From assembly GCF_900096995.1 (NCBI RefSeq), contig NZ_OANT01000004.1:124001-188000 (forward strand): a stretch of DNA of 64,000 bases, read 5' to 3'. Made by a program: the position numbers and the translations under genes. Positions 1 through 9,850 of this stretch are shown piece by piece. The stretch comes from Acinetobacter puyangensis. Its GTDB lineage: Bacteria > Pseudomonadota > Gammaproteobacteria > Pseudomonadales > Moraxellaceae. How positions within the stretch are numbered: the stretch's first letter is position 1; each line of letters opens with the position of its first letter. The notes beneath the pieces are model-generated. The model was not told where the DNA came from, did not search any database, and was given only the letters and a program-made list of their open reading frames with translations.

Positions 1-1
1 T

Positions 2-976
2 AGTTTGATTGTGCGTACCGCGGCCGAAGGAATTTCCGAACAGGAAATTTGTCAAGACATGGCTTACTTGGCAAAGCTGTGGGAATATATTCAACGTAAA
101 CAAAAAGAAGTCGAAGCAACAGGACTGATTTTTGAGGAATTACCGCTACCACAGCGGGTCATTCGTGATCTGGCCAGTGAAGATACCAGTAAAATTTATG
201 TTGATTCCAGAGAAATATTTCATAAATTGCAGGAATTCGTTGCCGAATTTGTACCCAGCATTCAGGATCGTTTGATTCATTATCCTGGCGAACGTCCGCT
301 GTTTGATTTGTACAATGTTGAAGAAGATATCCAGAAAGCCTTACAAACCCGGGTTGATTTAAAATCTGGTGGTTATCTGATGATTGACCAGACCGAAGCA
401 ATGACTACCATTGATGTCAATACTGGTTCATATGTGGGTGGACGTTCACTCGAAGATACAGTATTTAAAACCAATCTTGAAGCAACCCAAGTGATTACCC
501 GACAGCTTCGGTTAAGGAATCTGGGCGGTATCATTATCATTGACTTTATTGACATGCAGGAAGCAGAGCATCGTGATGAAGTGATGAAAATTCTCGAAAA
601 AATGCTTGAGCGTGACCATGCCAAGACCAAAATTACTCAAGTGTCTGAACTTGGGCTGGTTGAAATGACACGCAAACGCACCCGAGAATCATTAGAACAT
701 TTACTTTGTGAGTCGTGTCCGACCTGTCAAGGCCGTGGTTATGTCAAAACAGCAGAAACAGTGTGTTACGAGATATTTCGTGAAATTATGCGATATGCAA
801 GAGCTTACGAATCTCAGCGTGCTTATACCATCGTTGCGCACCCATCCGTGATTGATAGTTTACTCACCACCGAGGCAGCTGCAGTGGCGGATTTAGAGCA
901 TTTCATTGACCGCATCATTAAGTTTCAGGTCGAAAATTTATATACGCAAGAGCAGTACGACATTATTCTGAGTTAG
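2..976 (+). CDS. rng: Ribonuclease G, C-terminal part (5' end outside window)
   Basis: The reading frame is open from the first bases and encodes the last 324 or so residues of an RNase E/G-family endoribonuclease; E. coli RNase G has about 489 residues, so roughly a third is missing at the window edge. Visible landmarks are the catalytic-domain stretch TTIDVNTGSYVGG, the IIIIDFIDM strand carrying a metal-ligand Asp, and the zinc-link motif CPTCQGRG. There is no RNase E-type C-terminal scaffold, which favours RNase G over RNase E. The family cleaves single-stranded AU-rich RNA and helps mature the 16S rRNA 5' end. The TTG at position 5 is internal, not a start. The call rests on motif order and the short C-terminus. 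Confidence 0.93.
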   Translation, partial: SLIVRTAAEGISEQEICQDMAYLAKLWEYIQRKQKEVEATGLIFEELPLPQRVIRDLASEDTSKIYVDSREIFHKLQEFVAEFVPSIQDRLIHYPGERPLFDLYNVEEDIQKALQTRVDLKSGGYLMIDQTEAMTTIDVNTGSYVGGRSLEDTVFKTNLEATQVITRQLRLRNLGGIIIIDFIDMQEAEHRDEVMKILEKMLERDHAKTKITQVSELGLVEMTRKRTRESLEHLLCESCPTCQGRGYVKTAETVCYEIFREIMRYARAYESQRAYTIVAHPSVIDSLLTTEAAAVADLEHFIDRIIKFQVENLYTQEQYDIILS

Positions 977-1140
977 CAAAAGTTACCAAACTGTAACCGA
1001 ATTTATTCAATGCTTTGTTACATCTGCAATTTTACTTTTTGCCTATAGTTTTGAATACTATAACCATCATCAAGGTGATAGCCAAGTGTTAGCCAAAAGT
1101 CGTCTTTAATGATGATTTACAAGCCAAGAGGTGAATGATT

Positions 1141-1299
1141 ATGGATGCAAAAGTGATTTTAAAAACAGGTGCGACAGCAATCGAATTTGCAAGATTTAAT
1201 CGTTGCTATTTGCTTGCAGAATCCGGTGAAGAGATTAAAGTAACCAAAGAAATGGTACGTCTTGCATGTACACAGCTTTTATCGCGTTGTAAAAAATAA
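1141..1299 (+). CDS. Small conserved-looking protein, 52 aa, unknown function
   Basis: A short reading frame starts at ATG 1141 behind a good Shine-Dalgarno sequence (AAGAGG, 1126-1131, nine-base spacing). A second in-frame ATG at 1135 is too close to that site. The product is basic, has no membrane segment, begins MDAKVILKTG and ends in CKK, with Cys at three positions. It lies 165 bp downstream of rng, so it may have its own promoter in the AT-rich gap. I do not recognise the family; coding is supported by the ribosome binding site, clean frame and plausible composition only. Confidence 0.6.
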   Translation: MDAKVILKTGATAIEFARFNRCYLLAESGEEIKVTKEMVRLACTQLLSRCKK

Positions 1300-1327
1300 T
1301 TCTTAGATTTACATTTACGCTGAAATG

Positions 1328-1351
1328 GAAAGGGAAATAAGTTTCCCTTTC
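1328..1351. terminator. Candidate bidirectional terminator hairpin
   Basis: A perfect 10-bp inverted repeat (GAAAGGGAAA / TTTCCCTTTC, 4-nt loop) lies between two convergent genes, the 52-aa gene and the wax ester synthase gene. There is no long T tract on either strand, so termination is inferred from position. Confidence 0.4.
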
Positions 1352-1410
1352 ACTGGTTGCGAGTAAAGACCGCGCTGATTCATCATATTAAGATAACTAA
1401 CCAGAGAGAT

Positions 1411-2784
1411 CTAGCCAACTTTCTCAACTTTAGATTGCGTCTTACACAGATGCTCAAAGGTTTGAATTTCTTCTTCCAGCAATCCCAATAATGACTGCAT
1501 TCTTGGCATGGACTGACGACAGGCAGTTAACCCTACTTCAAGTTTATCCAAATAGCTGGTCATGGTGATATTCAGTGCCTGACCATCCAGTACAATTGAG
1601 GCTGGGTAGAGTGCATCAAGTTTTGCACCATTCCAGTAAAGCGGTTCGGTTGGTCCTGGTACATTGGAAATTACTAAATTAAAGGCCTGATGTTTAGGCA
1701 TTAAGCCGGACAAAATATTGACACCTGCCGGACCATAGACCAAAGCACTGTAATTGAGGATTTGCTGCGCAGTCATGCGTTTAAAGCGCTCTTTGGCATG
1801 TTGCATACTACGCTGGATAATTGCAATACGTTCTAGTGGATTGGCCTTATGCGTCGCCAGATTGGCCAGAATCATGGTGATCTGGTTACCATGGTCTGAA
1901 TCATCATTACGGATAGAGGCTGGGACCATGGCAATCAATGGTCGTTTAGGTAGTTGATTAATAGATAATAGATATGAACGAATTGCCCCTGCACAGACCG
2001 CCAGGACCACGTCATTCAACGTGGTATGCAAATTTGTTGCGATATTGCGAAAACGCTGTAATTCAAAGGATTGCGCAGCAAAACGGCGTGATGAACTGAC
2101 ACGTTGATTTAAAATACTGGCAGGTGCCTGAAAGGTGGACACATAATCCGGATGTTTACCTAATTCTTGCGTAATGGCTTGCGTGAGTTCACGTAACACG
2201 ATTGGCGTGGATTGCAGTTGAGTTTTTGCCAGTTTAAACAAGGTTTTTACAACGCTAATTGGCTTGGTTTCCGGACGCTTCAATTTGTTATTTCGCACAC
2301 ACCATGGCGGTACAATGGTTTCGTTTGGCGCATGGGCCAGTGATTTTTCAATCAGGCGCATACCGGCAACGCCATCGACCATGGCATGATGAATTTTAAA
2401 ATACATGGCAAAACGATTGCCTTCAATGCCTTCAATAATATGACACGTCCAAAGTGGTTTGGCCCGGTCAATCAGTGCGCTGTGTTCCTGTGAAATGTAG
2501 GTTAACAGTTCCCGAATTCGTCCTGGGGCAGGCAAAGAAATATGACGGAAATGATGATCCAGATCAAATTCTTCATCCACATCCCAAAATAAACCGTTTA
2601 ATACCTGATTAAAGGGCGGGACAGGAATGGCTTTGGATTGCCGAATATCTTGCACTAAATCCTGAAGAAAATTGGGGGCTGCATCATCGGGAATTTTGAA
2701 TAAGAACAAACCACCTACGTGCATAGGTTGTTGCCTTTTTTCTAAGGATAAAAAAATAAAATCGATTGGGTTGAGTGGTCGCAT
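1411..2784 (-). CDS. atfA: Wax ester synthase / diacylglycerol acyltransferase (WS/DGAT)
   Basis: The 457-aa product matches the bifunctional acyltransferase of Acinetobacter, which joins acyl-CoA to fatty alcohols or diacylglycerol to make wax esters and triacylglycerol storage lipid. The condensing motif HHAMVDG is intact with His132 and His133 and falls at the same numbering I recall for A. baylyi AtfA (458 aa). The C-terminal half has the NDVVLAVCAGA and LVISNVPGP stretches typical of the family. I chose ATG 2784 because AAGGCGGA lies just upstream and because the N-terminus then reads MRPLNPIDFIFLS; a TTG 21 bases further upstream lacks a ribosome binding site. It stands alone, convergent with the small gene at 1141. 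Confidence 0.93.
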   Translation of the reverse strand: MRPLNPIDFIFLSLEKRQQPMHVGGLFLFKIPDDAAPNFLQDLVQDIRQSKAIPVPPFNQVLNGLFWDVDEEFDLDHHFRHISLPAPGRIRELLTYISQEHSALIDRAKPLWTCHIIEGIEGNRFAMYFKIHHAMVDGVAGMRLIEKSLAHAPNETIVPPWCVRNNKLKRPETKPISVVKTLFKLAKTQLQSTPIVLRELTQAITQELGKHPDYVSTFQAPASILNQRVSSSRRFAAQSFELQRFRNIATNLHTTLNDVVLAVCAGAIRSYLLSINQLPKRPLIAMVPASIRNDDSDHGNQITMILANLATHKANPLERIAIIQRSMQHAKERFKRMTAQQILNYSALVYGPAGVNILSGLMPKHQAFNLVISNVPGPTEPLYWNGAKLDALYPASIVLDGQALNITMTSYLDKLEVGLTACRQSMPRMQSLLGLLEEEIQTFEHLCKTQSKVEKVG

Positions 2785-3109
2785 AAGTTCCGCCTTGATC
2801 TTCAAAAGCCTTCCGTGGAATGTTTTTATTTAAATATTTTCTCCCTCTAAAGCATACTAACATAACATCATGGATGTGAATATCTTTAATCGACGGAAGG
2901 AGAGGGAAATCACTGAAATGAGAATATTATAAAACCCTAAAATCATATGGTGTGTTTAAACTCACCAAAACAATGCTGTGTATCAAATAAAGGCTTTTAT
3001 AACATCTTCAATCAACATCATTCGCTGTTGATAAAGTCTAGCATTGTCATTGTTTTTTTTAATCAGTTAATGGCTATTACAAATTTAGTATTTAGGGAAA
3101 GGCTCTTTT
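2785..3109. other. Intergenic region, no gene seen
   Basis: About 325 AT-rich bases lie between the start of the wax ester synthase gene and the end of the lysR-type gene. The short open frame inside it has no ribosome binding site and no recognisable protein character. It should hold the atfA promoter; I could not pick a convincing -35/-10 pair. Confidence 0.4.
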
Positions 3110-4012
3110 TTAGAAAATTTTGTGATTATTGTAAATCACCTTGATAAAGCTATTTAACAACAATGATTCATGGGCAGATTTTAGTCGCATTAGATGAATG
3201 GTTCTAGTATCAGGAAAATCAATAATTTTCTTCTTTAGGATATGCATTTGTTTGATATTGATGGGGGTTGATTCCGGTAGTATGGCAATACCGATATTAG
3301 ATTCAATTAATCCCATTGCTGTGCTTAAGTATCTGACTTCACAGGCAATATCTAGATTCTCTAGCGTTAAGCCCATATTTTCGATGGCATGTTTAACTGT
3401 GTTATATACGCTGCTGCCAGGCATGGTAACAATTTGTGGGAAATGAATAACATCTTTTAGATAAATATCTTTTCTTGCTGCTAATTCATGATCTGGGGGA
3501 AAGAACACACGCAACTCATCTTCAAATAAGCGATTAAAAGTTAAATGTGGATCAGATAATTCTACTGTACCAATCCCGAGATCGGCAGTACCTGATTTAA
3601 CAGCATGGTGAATTTCATTGGCATTTAAATCCTGAACAATAATTTTTACCCTAGGATATTCTTTTTTAAATTCCTTAATCCATAAAGGTAATAATGAACT
3701 GGCAATAGTCGGTAATACGGCAATATTAATACTGCCAAGAACATGCTCAGAAATATTTTGGCTGAATTCCAGTGCATATTCATATTCCGTTAATACAGCT
3801 TTAAGCGGCAGAATCATTTGCTGTCCTTCAGGAGTAATATGTACGCTCCGTTTCGTACGATCAAATAATTTCAGACCTAATTCTTCTTCTAATTGCTGAA
3901 TTTGCAAGGTCAAGGTAGACGGAGAAATATATAATTGACTGGCTGCCCGTCCAAAATTTTTAAGTTCTGCCACCATGAGGAAAGCTTTAATATGTCTTAA
4001 TCCCTGTTTCAT
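3110..4012 (-). CDS. LysR-family transcriptional regulator
   Basis: The 300-aa protein has an N-terminal winged helix-turn-helix (about residues 5-65, including AELKNFGRAASQLYISPSTL and LGLKLFDRT) followed by a periplasmic-binding-like effector domain (about 90-295), the normal LysR layout and length. ATG 4012 is preferred over an upstream frame extension because AGGA lies seven bases upstream and the protein then begins directly with the DNA-binding domain. It is divergent from the CitMHS transporter gene across a 266-bp gap. By the usual LysR arrangement it should control that operon in response to the imported acid or a metabolite; this is inference. Confidence 0.88.
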   Translation of the reverse strand: MKQGLRHIKAFLMVAELKNFGRAASQLYISPSTLTLQIQQLEEELGLKLFDRTKRSVHITPEGQQMILPLKAVLTEYEYALEFSQNISEHVLGSINIAVLPTIASSLLPLWIKEFKKEYPRVKIIVQDLNANEIHHAVKSGTADLGIGTVELSDPHLTFNRLFEDELRVFFPPDHELAARKDIYLKDVIHFPQIVTMPGSSVYNTVKHAIENMGLTLENLDIACEVRYLSTAMGLIESNIGIAILPESTPINIKQMHILKKKIIDFPDTRTIHLMRLKSAHESLLLNSFIKVIYNNHKIF

Positions 4013-4278
4013 GTAAAAGTCCTGTTTGGAATGTTTGAAAAACTTAAACCAAATTTGATGTTTAAACAAAAAAATCCAATTTTTTCGGTAAATAAATTAT
4101 ATAAGATAAGTTTTTGTACATTTTACCAGCGTTATTATCATAATATTTAAAGATAATTTAAGTCCAATGTTTTTTTTATTCAGTTTTTCCGAATACAGAA
4201 TTTAAATAATATCGATTCAGACCAGTCACAAAACCGAATACGATGCAATGGAAGGAAACGCTAATACAAGGGAAAGAT
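4013..4278. promoter_or_regulatory. Divergent promoter region, lysR / CitMHS operon
   Basis: This very AT-rich 266-bp gap separates the divergent regulator and transporter genes and must carry both promoters. Two related stretches, TTTTTTCGGTAAA near 4080 and GTTTTTCCGAATAC near 4181, could be parts of a LysR operator, but I could not define a clean T-N11-A site. Confidence 0.4.
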
Positions 4279-5577
4279 ATGTTAGCAGGATTAGGATTAA
4301 TCACCATTATTTTACTATTTGTCAGTATTTTGACAAAGAAATTGTCACCTTTAATTGCGCTGATTACTATTCCGATCATTGCCTCTTTAATCGGAGGCTT
4401 TGGTCTGGAAACCAGCAAATTTATTATCACAGGCATTAAAAACATTGCACCTATGGCGGGCATGTTTGTTTTTGCAATTTTATTTTTTGGCATTATGACT
4501 GATGCCGGCATGCTTGATCCCATTATCAACCGTATTTTAAAAACGGTTGGATTAAAACCGGCACGTATCACGGTTGGGACAGCATTACTGGCTTTGATTA
4601 TCCATCTGGATGGATCCGGTGCAGTTGCTTTTTTAATTACTATTCCGGCGATGTTGCCTCTCTACGATAAGCTGGGTATGGATCGCAGAATTTTAGCGTG
4701 TGTTGCATCCCTAGCATGTGGGGTAAATTTTTTACCATGGACAGGTCCAGTTATCCGGGCATCGGCTTCATTAAATATTCCAGTGACCGAAATTTTTACA
4801 CCATTAATTTGGGTACAGATTATTGGATTGGTGTTCACATTTAGTGTTGCTTGGCTATTGGGTAAAAAAGAAGAGAAGCGTCTGGGGCTTGCCAATGTGT
4901 CAGGTAACTCAGATTTTCTCACCTATGATATTGATAAAAAAGATTTGGCATTACGTCGTCCTCATCGCTTCTGGCCGAACGTTATTGTTACTGTGGTTGT
5001 TCTTGGTGTCATGATTAGCGGCAAAGTTGATCCGGTTGTGATGTTTATGATCGGTGTCGTGATGGCTTTATTATTAAATTATCCGCATGTAGATGAGCAA
5101 AGACAGCGTATAGATGCACATGCCAAAGCTGCTTTGAGTATGGTCAGTATTTTGTTGGCTGCTGGTGTGTTCACTGGTGTGATGAGTGGTACTGGCATGT
5201 TAAAAGAAATGTCCGAGCATGCTGTCAATTTTATTCCACCAGGTGCTGGACAACATATTCCATTTGTATTGGGTATTGTTGCCATGCCTCTATCCTTATT
5301 ATTTGATCCAGATTCTTTCTATTTCGGTGTTTTACCAGTCGTTGCCCATACTGCCGAAGCTTTTGGTATCGCGCCTGTACAAGTTGCTCAGGCAGCAATT
5401 TTAGGACAAATGACCACAGGTTTTCCTGTCAGCCCATTGACACCTGCCACTTTCCTGATTGTTGGATTGTGCAAACTGGATTTGGCTGACCATCAAAAAT
5501 ATACCATTCCTTATTTATTTGCTGCGTCTGTAATCATGACGATTGCAGCGGCAGCATTTGGTGTATTTCCGTTTTAA
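4279..5577 (+). CDS. CitMHS-family carboxylate transporter
   Basis: This 432-aa integral membrane protein has about a dozen hydrophobic segments and the layout of the CitMHS family (CitM/CitH secondary transporters moving metal-citrate or related acids with protons). Features include the [24 protein letters not shown] stretch and, near the C-terminus, [19 protein letters not shown] chose ATG 4279 because AAGGGAAAG sits immediately upstream; an ATG 36 bases earlier has no ribosome binding site. It opens a six-gene cluster with a 12-bp gap to the next gene, so it probably imports the substrate that cluster degrades. Family assignment is firm; citrate itself is not established as substrate. Confidence 0.87.
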   Translation: MLAGLGLITIILLFVSILTKKLSPLIALITIPIIASLIGGFGLETSKFIITGIKNIAPMAGMFVFAILFFGIMTDAGMLDPIINRILKTVGLKPARITVGTALLALIIHLDGSGAVAFLITIPAMLPLYDKLGMDRRILACVASLACGVNFLPWTGPVIRASASLNIPVTEIFTPLIWVQIIGLVFTFSVAWLLGKKEEKRLGLANVSGNSDFLTYDIDKKDLALRRPHRFWPNVIVTVVVLGVMISGKVDPVVMFMIGVVMALLLNYPHVDEQRQRIDAHAKAALSMVSILLAAGVFTGVMSGTGMLKEMSEHAVNFIPPGAGQHIPFVLGIVAMPLSLLFDPDSFYFGVLPVVAHTAEAFGIAPVQVAQAAILGQMTTGFPVSPLTPATFLIVGLCKLDLADHQKYTIPYLFAASVIMTIAAAAFGVFPF

Positions 5578-5589
5578 GAGATTATATAA

Positions 5590-6951
5590 ATGAATACATT
5601 ACCAAAAATCCGTATAGGCAGCGGTGCCGGTTATGCCGGTGATCGGGTAGAACCGGCTATTGAACTGGCTGAAAAAGGTAATCTTGATTATCTGGTTTTT
5701 GAATGTCTGGCGGAGAGAACCATTGCACTTGCCAATCAGGAAAAATTAAAAAATCCGGACGCAGGCTATGATGCCTTGCTGGAAAAAAGATTCTATGGAG
5801 TTTTACCCTTTATTAATGATCAACAAGGCAATCGTCGTTTTAAGATCATCAGTAATATGGGTGCAGCGAATCCTGTAGCTGCGGCAAAAAGAATACGTGA
5901 GATTCTGGCAGATTTAAATATTCACGGGATTAAAGTTGCAGCGGTCACAGGTGATGATGTTCTGTATCAATTGCAAAATCGTGCTTTAACACTAGATAAT
6001 GGTTTAAAAATCGATGTACTAGCTGCACAAGTCGTTTCAGCAAATGCATATCTGGGTGTTGAGGGAATTCTTGCGGCACTCAAACAGGATGCCGATATTA
6101 TTATTACTGGACGTGTGGCAGATCCTTCCTTATTTCTTGCACCTTTGATCCATGAGTTTAATTGGTCGTTATCAGACTGGAATAAATTGGGTAAAGGTAC
6201 AGTGATTGGTCATTTGCTGGAGTGCGCAGGTCAAGTCACGGGTGGTTATTTTGCTGATCCGGGTATTAAGGACGTCCCTCATCTGGATCGGTTGGGCTTT
6301 CCGATTGCCGAAGTGGACAGTGAAGGTAATGCCATCATTACCAAAGTTGAGGGTTCAGGTGGTTTTGTGACAGAAGCCACCTGTAAAGAACAGCTATTAT
6401 ATGAAATTCATCAACCTGATGCTTATCTCACGCCTGATGTGATTGCAGATTTTTCCCATGTTTATTTTAAGGCACTTGCACCTGATCAGGTGGCAGTTTA
6501 TGGCGCAGCAGGCTATCCCAAGCCGGAAAAACTCAAGGTTACCGTAGGCTTTACCGATGGTTTTATTGGTGAAGGCCAGATCTCCTATGGTGGACCAAAT
6601 GCCAGACAACGGGCAGATTTAGCACGAAAAGTTGTGTTGAGCCGGTTACAACAAACCAAAATTTGTTATGAGGATATTCGCGCTGATCTTATGGGAGTTG
6701 ATTCACTTTATGGGGATTGTTCGCAATCCGCTAGTGACCATATCTGGGAGGTCCGCTTACGTGTTGCAGCACGCTGCAAGAAAAAAACCGATGCAGTGGC
6801 AGTAGCCAATGAGGTTGAGTCTTTATATACCAATGGTCCTTATGGTGGAGGTGGTGCTGTGAAAACGGTTCGGGAAGTTCTTGCGGTGGCAGCACTTTAT
6901 TTGCCACGCGATGAGGTACATGTCAATGTGGTGATGGAGTCTGCATCATGA
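5590..6951 (+). CDS. AtuA-like protein (DUF1446 family)
   Basis: The 453-aa soluble protein resembles the DUF1446/AtuA family, named after the acyclic terpene utilisation locus of Pseudomonas. Family traits are the N-terminal RIGSGAGYAGDRVEPAIELAEKG stretch, the ITGRVADPSLFLAPL and HLLECAGQVTGGYFADPG region and the GGGGAVKTVREV tail. The biochemical activity of this family is not established as far as I know. Here the protein lacks the small C-terminal domain often fused to it; that domain is encoded by the next gene, which overlaps by four bases (ATGA). Context with a carboxylate transporter, CoA-transferase and thiolase points to a step in organic acid or branched acyl catabolism. There is no sign of terpene-pathway genes nearby. 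Confidence 0.82.
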   Translation: MNTLPKIRIGSGAGYAGDRVEPAIELAEKGNLDYLVFECLAERTIALANQEKLKNPDAGYDALLEKRFYGVLPFINDQQGNRRFKIISNMGAANPVAAAKRIREILADLNIHGIKVAAVTGDDVLYQLQNRALTLDNGLKIDVLAAQVVSANAYLGVEGILAALKQDADIIITGRVADPSLFLAPLIHEFNWSLSDWNKLGKGTVIGHLLECAGQVTGGYFADPGIKDVPHLDRLGFPIAEVDSEGNAIITKVEGSGGFVTEATCKEQLLYEIHQPDAYLTPDVIADFSHVYFKALAPDQVAVYGAAGYPKPEKLKVTVGFTDGFIGEGQISYGGPNARQRADLARKVVLSRLQQTKICYEDIRADLMGVDSLYGDCSQSASDHIWEVRLRVAARCKKKTDAVAVANEVESLYTNGPYGGGGAVKTVREVLAVAALYLPRDEVHVNVVMESAS

Positions 6952-7289
6952 AACTACGAAAAATAGCGCATAGCCGTACTGGTGATAAGGGCGATACTTC
7001 CAATATTTCCGTGATTGCATTCGAATCAAAAGATTATGACTTTTTATGTTCAACTTTGACAACACAAGTGATTCATCAACAATTACAGCCAGCCCTGAAA
7101 CATTTTGCTGTCGATGAAATAAAAATCGAACGTTATGAGTTAGCACAAATTGCTGCGTTAAATTTTGTGATACGTGGGATTTTGAAAGGCGGGGTAACTC
7201 GTTCACTTTCTCTCGATGCCCATGGCAAATCCCTATGCTCGGTAATTTTGAATATTGATCTGCCCGAATATGAAGAGAAAGGAATCTGA
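6948..7289 (+). CDS. AtuA C-terminal-domain-like small protein
   Basis: The 113-aa product begins [19 protein letters not shown], matching the conserved RSGDKGD-type start of the C-terminal ferredoxin-like domain of larger AtuA/DUF1446 proteins. It is encoded separately and translationally coupled to the preceding gene through an ATGA overlap, so the two products probably form one functional unit. The following CoA-transferase gene begins two bases after its stop. No cofactor-binding cysteines are evident, so ferredoxin-like describes the fold only. Function unknown. Confidence 0.72.
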   Translation: MKLRKIAHSRTGDKGDTSNISVIAFESKDYDFLCSTLTTQVIHQQLQPALKHFAVDEIKIERYELAQIAALNFVIRGILKGGVTRSLSLDAHGKSLCSVILNIDLPEYEEKGI

Positions 7290-7291
7290 AG

Positions 7292-7999
7292 ATGAAAAAT
7301 AAAATATTTTGCAGTGCCAAAGCTGCCCTTGCTGATCTTGTCAATGATGGGCAAACCATCGCGGTCGGTGGTTTTGGATTATGTGGAATTCCGGAAGCCT
7401 TAATTGATGCATTAAAAGATACTGGTGTCACAGCACTTACCTGTATTTCAAATAATGCCGGTATTGATGATTTTGGTCTGGGTAAATTATTGCAAAGCAA
7501 ACAAATCAAAAAAATGATTTCATCTTATGTCGGTGAAAACAAGGAATTTGAACGACAGTATTTAAATGGAGAATTGCAAGTTGAATTAACACCTCAAGGC
7601 ACGCTGGCAGAGAAATTACGTGCAGGCGGTGCAGGTATTCCAGCGTTTTATACGGCCACTGGGGTCGGTACATTAATTGCTGACGGTAAAGAAATACGTA
7701 AATTTGAGGGCAAAGAATATCTTCTTGAAGCATCTTTAACAGCAGATATTGCTCTGGTCAAAGCTTATAAAGCGGATAAAGCCGGAAATCTGGTGTTTCG
7801 TAAAACTGCTCGTAATTTTAATCCAGAATGTGCCATGGCCGGTAAAGTAACTGTAGTAGAGGTGGAGCAACTGGTCGAAATTGGTGAACTGGACCCCGAT
7901 GAAATTCATTTACCCGGTATTTATGTCAGCCGTATCGTGGTCAATTCACAGCCTGAAAAACGCATTGAACAAATGACGCTAAAAACAGAGGAAGTATAA
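7292..7999 (+). CDS. 3-oxoacid CoA-transferase, subunit A
   Basis: This is the 235-aa alpha subunit of a family I CoA-transferase (AtoD/ScoA/PcaI type), with the glycine-rich [22 protein letters not shown] start and the later [16 protein letters not shown] stretch. With the beta subunit encoded three bases downstream it moves CoA from a donor such as succinyl-CoA or acetyl-CoA to a 3-oxoacid. Subunit order and tight spacing are those of standard atoDA or scoAB pairs. The substrate cannot be fixed from sequence: acetoacetate and 3-oxoadipate enzymes share these motifs. The flanking thiolase fits a 3-oxoacyl-CoA product. Confidence 0.9.
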   Translation: MKNKIFCSAKAALADLVNDGQTIAVGGFGLCGIPEALIDALKDTGVTALTCISNNAGIDDFGLGKLLQSKQIKKMISSYVGENKEFERQYLNGELQVELTPQGTLAEKLRAGGAGIPAFYTATGVGTLIADGKEIRKFEGKEYLLEASLTADIALVKAYKADKAGNLVFRKTARNFNPECAMAGKVTVVEVEQLVEIGELDPDEIHLPGIYVSRIVVNSQPEKRIEQMTLKTEEV

Positions 8000-8002
8000 A
8001 TT

Positions 8003-8632
8003 ATGGCATGGTCAAGGAATGAAATGGCACAACGTGCTGCACAGGAACTCGAAGACGGATTTTATGTCAATCTGGGCATTGGTTTACCAACACTGGTTGC
8101 CAACTATATTCCTCAGTATATGGATGTCTGGTTACAGTCCGAAAATGGTTTACTGGGAATAGGCGAGTTTCCGACCCGACAAACAGTCGATGCCGATTTA
8201 ATTAATGCCGGCAAACAGACTGTAACTGCCCGTGCTGGTGCTTCATTTTTCTCCAGCAGTGAATCTTTTGCCATGATTCGTGGGGGACATATTAATATTG
8301 CAATTTTAGGTGCCATGGAAGTTTCACTTCAGGGTGATCTGGCGAACTGGATGATTCCTGGCAAGAAAGTAAAAGGGATGGGCGGTGCCATGGATTTGGT
8401 GGCAGGGGTACAAAAGGTTGTGGTATTGATGGAACATTGTGCCAAAGATGGTACACCAAAAATTGTCGATCAATGTAGTTTACCCTTAACAGGTAAAGGC
8501 GTGGTCAACCGAATCATTACCGATTTAGGTGTATTCGATGTGACTGCACAAGGCATTAAAGTGGTAGAGTTGGCTTCAGGTATGGAAATGCAACAGGTAC
8601 AGGCTGTTACAGGTGTACCTTTACTTGTTTAA
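8003..8632 (+). CDS. 3-oxoacid CoA-transferase, subunit B
   Basis: This is the 209-aa beta subunit of the CoA-transferase. The catalytic motif SENGLLG is present with Glu47, which forms the glutamyl-CoA thioester in this family, preceded by the conserved [10 protein letters not shown] loop. [15 protein letters not shown] and the K-G-MGGAMDL stretch are also typical. It lies three bases after subunit A and 25 bases before the thiolase gene, so the three genes are very likely co-transcribed. Length is normal for the family. Confidence 0.91.
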   Translation: MAWSRNEMAQRAAQELEDGFYVNLGIGLPTLVANYIPQYMDVWLQSENGLLGIGEFPTRQTVDADLINAGKQTVTARAGASFFSSSESFAMIRGGHINIAILGAMEVSLQGDLANWMIPGKKVKGMGGAMDLVAGVQKVVVLMEHCAKDGTPKIVDQCSLPLTGKGVVNRIITDLGVFDVTAQGIKVVELASGMEMQQVQAVTGVPLLV

Positions 8633-8657
8633 GGGATAAATTTAAAAAGGGATAACA

Positions 8658-9836
8658 ATGACAGAAACAATCCTTATCACTGCTGTAGCACGAACTGCAA
8701 TGGGAAGTTTTCAAGGAACGGTATCCGGATTGACTGCACCAAATCTGGGTGCGGTTGCCATCAAGGCAGCCATCGAGCGGGCCAATCTTAGCCCAAATGA
8801 TATTGATGAAGTGATTTTCGGCTGTGTTTTACCAGCAGGCGTTAAACAAGGCCCTGCCCGTCAAGCCATGCGGGAAGCTGGATTACCTGATTCTACCGGT
8901 GCAGTCACCATTAATAAAATTTGCGGTTCCGGTATGAAAGCCGTCATGCAGGCAGCAGACATGATCAAAGCTGGTAATGCCAATATTGTGGTGGCTGGTG
9001 GTATGGAATCCATGAGCAATGCCCCATATCTGTTACCCAAAGCGCGTACTGGCTATCGTATGGGACATGGCGAGATCAAGGATCATATGTTCCTCGAAGG
9101 TCTGGAAGATGCGGAAACCGGTTTGTCTATGGGTGTGCTGGCACAGCAAATGGCCGATCAAAAAGGCTATAGTCGTGAACAAATGGATCAGTTTGCCATT
9201 CGCTCACTGACTCGTGCCCAGACAGCCATTGGCGAAGGTTACTTTAAAGACGAAATTGCACCGATCACGGTTAAAACCCGTAAAGGTGAAGTCATTTTTG
9301 CACAAGACGAACAACCGGCTAAAGGCAATATTGAAAAAATCCCGACACTGAAACCAGCATTTGCCAAAGACGGTACCATTACTGCGGCAAATTCAAGTTC
9401 CATCAGTGATGGTGCATCTGCATTGGTCATCATGTCTGAAGAGCAGGCACAGCAACGTCATTTGCAACCCTTGGCAAAAGTGCTGGCCTATGCATCCCAT
9501 TCACAGCATCCGTCAGAGTTTACCATTGCGCCTGTCGGTGCAATTGAAAAAGTATTAAAACAGACTGGCTGGCAAGCAAGTGATGTGGATTTATGGGAAA
9601 TTAATGAAGCCTTTGCCATGGTGACTATGGCTGCGATTGATGCTTTTGCGCTTGATGCAGAAAAAGTCAATATCAATGGCGGGGCCTGTGCATTAGGTCA
9701 TCCATTGGGTTCATCAGGTTCGCGCATTATTGTCACGCTGATCCATGCCTTAAAACGCACAGGTGCTAAAAAAGGTATTGCAGCCTTATGTATCGGTGGC
9801 GGTGAAGCAACTGCCATTGCGATTGAATTAATATAA
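8658..9836 (+). CDS. Acetyl-CoA C-acyltransferase (thiolase)
   Basis: The 392-aa thiolase keeps all three catalytic positions at the numbering of the classic biosynthetic thiolase: Cys89 (ICGSGMKAV), His348 (GHPLGSSG) and Cys378 (CIGGGEA). It would cleave a 3-oxoacyl-CoA with free CoA or act in reverse. As last gene of the CitMHS-AtuA-CoA-transferase cluster, and followed by a strong hairpin at 9851-9879, it probably finishes that pathway by releasing acetyl-CoA. A close paralogue lies on the opposite strand at 22340-23515. Which acyl chain it prefers cannot be read from sequence. Confidence 0.93.
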   Translation: MTETILITAVARTAMGSFQGTVSGLTAPNLGAVAIKAAIERANLSPNDIDEVIFGCVLPAGVKQGPARQAMREAGLPDSTGAVTINKICGSGMKAVMQAADMIKAGNANIVVAGGMESMSNAPYLLPKARTGYRMGHGEIKDHMFLEGLEDAETGLSMGVLAQQMADQKGYSREQMDQFAIRSLTRAQTAIGEGYFKDEIAPITVKTRKGEVIFAQDEQPAKGNIEKIPTLKPAFAKDGTITAANSSSISDGASALVIMSEEQAQQRHLQPLAKVLAYASHSQHPSEFTIAPVGAIEKVLKQTGWQASDVDLWEINEAFAMVTMAAIDAFALDAEKVNINGGACALGHPLGSSGSRIIVTLIHALKRTGAKKGIAALCIGGGEATAIAIELI

Positions 9837-9850
9837 AAAATGAAAGGGAG

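Noticed and set aside
2947..3144. 65-codon plus-strand frame between atfA and the lysR-type gene
   Set aside because: No ribosome binding site, AT-driven composition, and overlap with the end of the regulator gene.
7292..8632. Specific assignment as PcaIJ (3-oxoadipate CoA-transferase)
   Set aside because: No aromatic ring-cleavage genes are nearby, and motifs do not separate 3-oxoadipate from acetoacetate enzymes.
5590..9836. Acyclic terpene (citronellol/geraniol) degradation pathway
   Set aside because: Only AtuA-like proteins are present; the geranyl-CoA carboxylase, hydratase and dehydrogenase genes that define the atu pathway are absent.
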